63,659 bases of DNA from Alphaproteobacteria bacterium (lineage in GTDB: Bacteria > Pseudomonadota > Alphaproteobacteria > GCA-2731375): assembly GCA_030746635.1 (NCBI GenBank), contig JASLMH010000003.1, positions 1 through 63,659 of the forward strand, read 5' to 3'. Of the stretch, positions 61,647-63,659 are shown one piece after another. A program made the position numbers and the translations under genes. The notes under the pieces were generated by a model, which saw only the letters and a list, made by a program, of their open reading frames with translations, was not told the DNA's origin and did no database searches. Position 1 is the stretch's first letter, and each line of letters opens with the position of its first letter.

Positions 61647-62441
61647 CTAGTAGTGCCGCGGCAGTTCGCGCTTGATACCAAGTCCGAACTGCGCGGGCTC
61701 GTCGGTCGGCATCGGAAGGTTGTCCCTTGAGCCGTCCGCCATGATCACTCGCTTTTGGAAAGCCGCCGCCGGCTTGAAGAACATGTGCGCGAATTTCGAC
61801 CACATGACGCCGCCGAACAGGACGGTGCTGGCGATGATGAACAGGCCCAGGAAAACGCCCGTCCAAAATCCATAGCCCTGCGTCTGCAGAAACGCCCAGA
61901 TCAGTCCGAAGGTCGTCGTGCCGAGCAGCGACAAAATGAACAGGTCCGCGCGTACCAGTCGGTACCAGGGGTTGCCCTCGGCGGCGACGTCGACGCGAAT
62001 GAAGAACCAGAACCAGTACCCCCCGAAGCAAACCATCAACGCGCCGAGGTGCCAGAGTTGCGCCAGGATGGCCGGGGCGGGGCTCGCATGGGTCGGATAG
62101 CCGAATACCAGGGCGATGGTCGTCACGAGGAACAGGACAAACCCATACATCGTGAAGAGATGTGAGATTCTGCGCCGCGGATTGCAGAACTCGGCGGAGG
62201 TCAACACGTCCTCCGCGACGGTCCTAACGGCGATCCCGGTCATCTCGCCGGCGCCGAGCTCACGCTCCCGCGTGGCCTTGGCTTTCTTGGCATTCTCGAA
62301 GAAGTATTTGGCGCTTTTCTTGTGGATCATGTCCAGCACCGTGCCGCCAACGACGAGGACGAACATCAAGACGACGTAGGCCTGCGTGGCTGTGGGCGGT
62401 ATGAGCGTCGCCAACTCGGCGAACGGATTGCTGGCGAACAT
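61647..62441 (-). CDS. aprM: AprM, membrane anchor/electron-transfer subunit of APS reductase
   Basis: Protein of 264 residues from 'MFASNPFAELATLIPPTATQ', with GGGAGGATAAGG upstream. About five membrane spans ('AYVVLMFVLVVGGTVLDMI', 'LFTMYGFVLFLVTTIALVFG', 'LWHLGALMVCFGGYWFWFFI', 'GFWTGVFLGLFIIASTVLFG'). Its position as first gene of an aprM-aprB-aprA operon, and the narG-gamma/QmoC-like membrane fold, match AprM of sulfur-oxidising bacteria, which links Apr to quinone. Heme-ligand histidines are plausible but cannot be confirmed. Confidence 0.88.
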   Translation of the reverse strand: MFASNPFAELATLIPPTATQAYVVLMFVLVVGGTVLDMIHKKSAKYFFENAKKAKATRERELGAGEMTGIAVRTVAEDVLTSAEFCNPRRRISHLFTMYGFVLFLVTTIALVFGYPTHASPAPAILAQLWHLGALMVCFGGYWFWFFIRVDVAAEGNPWYRLVRADLFILSLLGTTTFGLIWAFLQTQGYGFWTGVFLGLFIIASTVLFGGVMWSKFAHMFFKPAAAFQKRVIMADGSRDNLPMPTDEPAQFGLGIKRELPRHY

Positions 62442-62968
62442 CCTTATCCTCCCGTGATGCCAAAAGATCGTCCGATGATGCGTGTCCGATGAAGACACTT
62501 TCGATAAATAGAATATATGCGAATTATCGTAGTGCAACCAATTTGATCAATCGTTTCTCAAAACGAAGGTGCGAGAGGGGGGCACGAGGTCCCCAATGCC
62601 CCTATCGATGACCTCCCTCCCGTAGATCGGGGCATTGCGGATGCGAGTTTTCCTGGACAGGCCTTGTCAGGGCCCGACCGCGGGCCCTGGCCGAGCGGCG
62701 GCGGCAACGCCGACCGATCGTTGGCGACGGACCGCCAACGACCGCCTTCGAACCAGGCGGCCGCATTTCGTCGCCGGCGGCGGCAGCGTCCAGATTGGAT
62801 AGCGCACTTCCGGGGGTGCCTCGCTCGAACTCGGCCGCATCATCGCCAGGCGCCTGGCGATCAGGGTCGAGCAAGGCAATAACCGGGTGCGGCACATGTC
62901 TCATGGTGGCAATGTGTCGAAAGGTTCCGGTCTTGCCGGACTATTTGCAAGCGGCATAGGAGGGTCGA
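62442..62968. other. Long intergenic region between aprM and the PAS fragment
   Basis: 527 bases with no gene that I can support. It contains the apr promoter region at the left, an inverted repeat CAATGCCCC/GGGGCATTG (62594-62602 and 62629-62637, 26-base loop) and degenerate coding-like sequence (62680-62960) interrupted by stops. The ribosome binding site for the PAS frame is near 62955. Confidence 0.5.
62510..62537 (-). promoter_or_regulatory. Candidate promoter of aprMBA
   Basis: Minus strand TTGCAC (62537-62532) and TATTCT (62515-62510), 16-base spacer, about 70 bases before aprM. Between it and the gene lies an 8-base direct repeat, CATCGGAC, at 62491-62484 and 62477-62470, with 14-base period. 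Confidence 0.4.
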
Positions 62969-63229
62969 ATGCCCGACCTTGATCCAAAGGTTGTCGTCGA
63001 TGCGGTCGATGAGCTGATGGATGGAGTTATGCTCTTCGACGCGGCCGACAAGTTGGTCTTTTGCAACCGGCGACAAAAAGAGCTGTACCCGCAACTTGCC
63101 GATCTGCTTGTCACGGGCACCTCCTTTGAAACGCTGGTTCGGTCGAACGTAGGACAGGGTCAGGTTGACACCGCCATCGGCCGGGAAGAGGAATGGATCG
63201 CCGCGCGCCTATTGCCTACGATCCCGTGA
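62969..63229 (+). pseudogene. PAS-domain protein, N-terminal fragment
   Basis: Frame of 86 residues: 'VVDAVDELMDGVMLFDAADK' and 'LVFCNRRQKELYPQLADLLV' then 'GTSFETLVRSNVGQGQ' and 'GREEEWIAARL', a typical start of alphaproteobacterial PAS-4 sensor proteins (kinases, cyclases or GGDEF proteins). It stops just after 'AARL', within the first PAS fold, where intact proteins continue for hundreds of residues. The sequence that follows belongs to another gene in another frame. AGGAGGG precedes the ATG, so the peptide may still be translated. Confidence 0.75.
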
Positions 63230-63525
63230 GCAATACATACCTGGTTGTGCGGAATTCTCCCGATGAGCTGTTGGAGTTCGCGGCCGACGGCACCTTTATC
63301 TCGCAATTGGTGGCGCCTCAACTGGTTCCTGGGGAAAACGCCCTGGGGATGGCGTACGACCCCCTCACCGGCACCCTTTATGTCGGCTCCCAGAACGGCA
63401 ATATCGGTATCTGGCGTGATGAAAGCAGGATCGCCGGCGCCGTCCCGGAACCAGCGACCCTGGCCATATTTGGCATCGGTCTGCTGGGACTGCGCATGAC
63501 GCGGCGTAAGGTCACAAGGTCTTAG
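63205..63525 (+). pseudogene. PEP-CTERM protein, C-terminal fragment
   Basis: From about 63212 the frame reads 'AYDPVSNTYLVVRNSPDELL', 'EFAADGTFISQLVAPQLVPG', 'GMAYDPLTGTLYVGSQNGNI', and ends in 'VPEPATLAIFGIGLLGLRMT' plus 'RRKVTRS', a clean PEP-CTERM sorting signal. It resembles the last blades of a secreted beta-propeller. There is no signal peptide or start of its own; its 5' part is replaced by the PAS fragment. Third PEP-CTERM sequence in the window. Confidence 0.75.
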
Positions 63526-63553
63526 GACTTCCCCTAGTTCCGGCTGATTGAAG

Positions 63554-63575
63554 CGGCGGTCCTGCGGGGCCGCCG
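63554..63575 (+). terminator. Rho-independent terminator after the PEP-CTERM fragment
   Basis: Stem CGGCGGTCC / GGGCCGCCG (one T-G wobble), loop TGCG, followed by TATTTTAG. The rest of the window (63576-63659) shows no gene. Confidence 0.7.
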
Positions 63576-63659
63576 TATTTTAGTTGAGAAATAACCATTT
63601 CGGGTCATTCAGTAGCTTCAGGCGAGCCGGCCCGGGGTGGCAGCTATCGGAGGTGCTGC

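Noticed and set aside
62594..62637. Inverted repeat CAATGCCCC...GGGGCATTG
   Set aside because: 26-base loop and no U-tract or gene context; could be chance or a remnant of mobile DNA, not enough to call a terminator or transposon end.
62670..62960. Open frame without a start, and a neighbouring frame with 'ELGRIIARRLAIRVEQGNNR'
   Set aside because: No start codon with a binding site and stops in the competing frame; probably decayed coding sequence, not a gene.
1..63659. tRNA, rRNA, CRISPR arrays, transposases, integrases and attachment sites
   Set aside because: None seen on reading through; the GGTTCGAATC-like string near 55311 is inside the ligase coding sequence.

Overview
The window is high-GC bacterial DNA with dense, short-spaced operons. 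It most likely comes from a free-living, metabolically versatile alphaproteobacterium, probably Rhodospirillales-like. The support is a DUF1489 protein, a phasin-clpS-clpA block behind a SPOR-domain D-Ala-D-Ala carboxypeptidase, many CaiB/acyl-CoA dehydrogenase/MaoC genes, and an aprMBA set of the sulfur-oxidiser type. PEP-CTERM proteins and a PrsT-like TPR protein point to an exosortase (envelope/EPS sorting) system elsewhere in the genome. I see no rRNA, tRNA, CRISPR array or insertion sequence.

Layout. 1-2113: a TPR (PrsT-like) gene split by an apparent frameshift. 2159-9982: two divergent CoA-ester cassettes (two CaiB transferases, acyl-CoA dehydrogenase, MaoC and a TPR protein on the minus strand; acyl-CoA dehydrogenase, CaiB and MaoC on the plus strand). 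10093-10591: an HU-like protein and a 35-residue membrane peptide. 10818-14194: a ThDP enzyme, class IV aminotransferase and sulfotransferase-like operon. 14191-20618: outer-membrane protein, Ada, a methyltransferase, a small lipoprotein, formate-THF ligase and an M20 deacylase. 20708-22202: two PEP-CTERM proteins. 22489-31256: LysR regulator, membrane proteins, ATC-hydrolase/AhpD-like/SDR operon, amidase and serine hydrolase, SLC13 transporter, DUF1489. 31293-33920: a phage-shock locus (pspF divergent from pspA-pspB-third gene) with a clear sigma-54 promoter and two identical palindromes. 33927-39894: amino-acid dehydrogenase, glutamine-synthetase-like enzyme, MipA-like porin, FAD oxidoreductase, DUF3179. 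39997-45175: VWA, DnaJ-domain protein, galU, ugd, phosphohexomutase. 45194-52580: MFS transporter, psuG, carboxypeptidase, phasin, clpS, clpA. 52621-56076: serA, an N-terminally truncated MBOAT gene, an amino acid:[carrier protein] ligase and its carrier protein. 56304-62441: sat, a TPR protein and aprMBA. 62969-63525: fused fragments of a PAS protein and a PEP-CTERM protein.

The most interesting unit is the ligase, carrier protein and MBOAT trio at 53980-56076. By composition it parallels the Gram-positive DltA-DltC-DltB D-alanylation machine, but uses a class II seryl-tRNA-synthetase-like ligase in place of the adenylation enzyme. Here it appears damaged, because the MBOAT lacks its N-terminal half where a lower-GC, E. 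coli-type serA abuts it. Other points of interest are a possible change of catalytic base between the two acyl-CoA dehydrogenases, a Glu at the expected nucleophile position of one CaiB protein, the aminotransferase/sulfotransferase pairing, the sigma-54/palindrome architecture of the psp locus, and the scrambled PAS/PEP-CTERM junction near the right edge.
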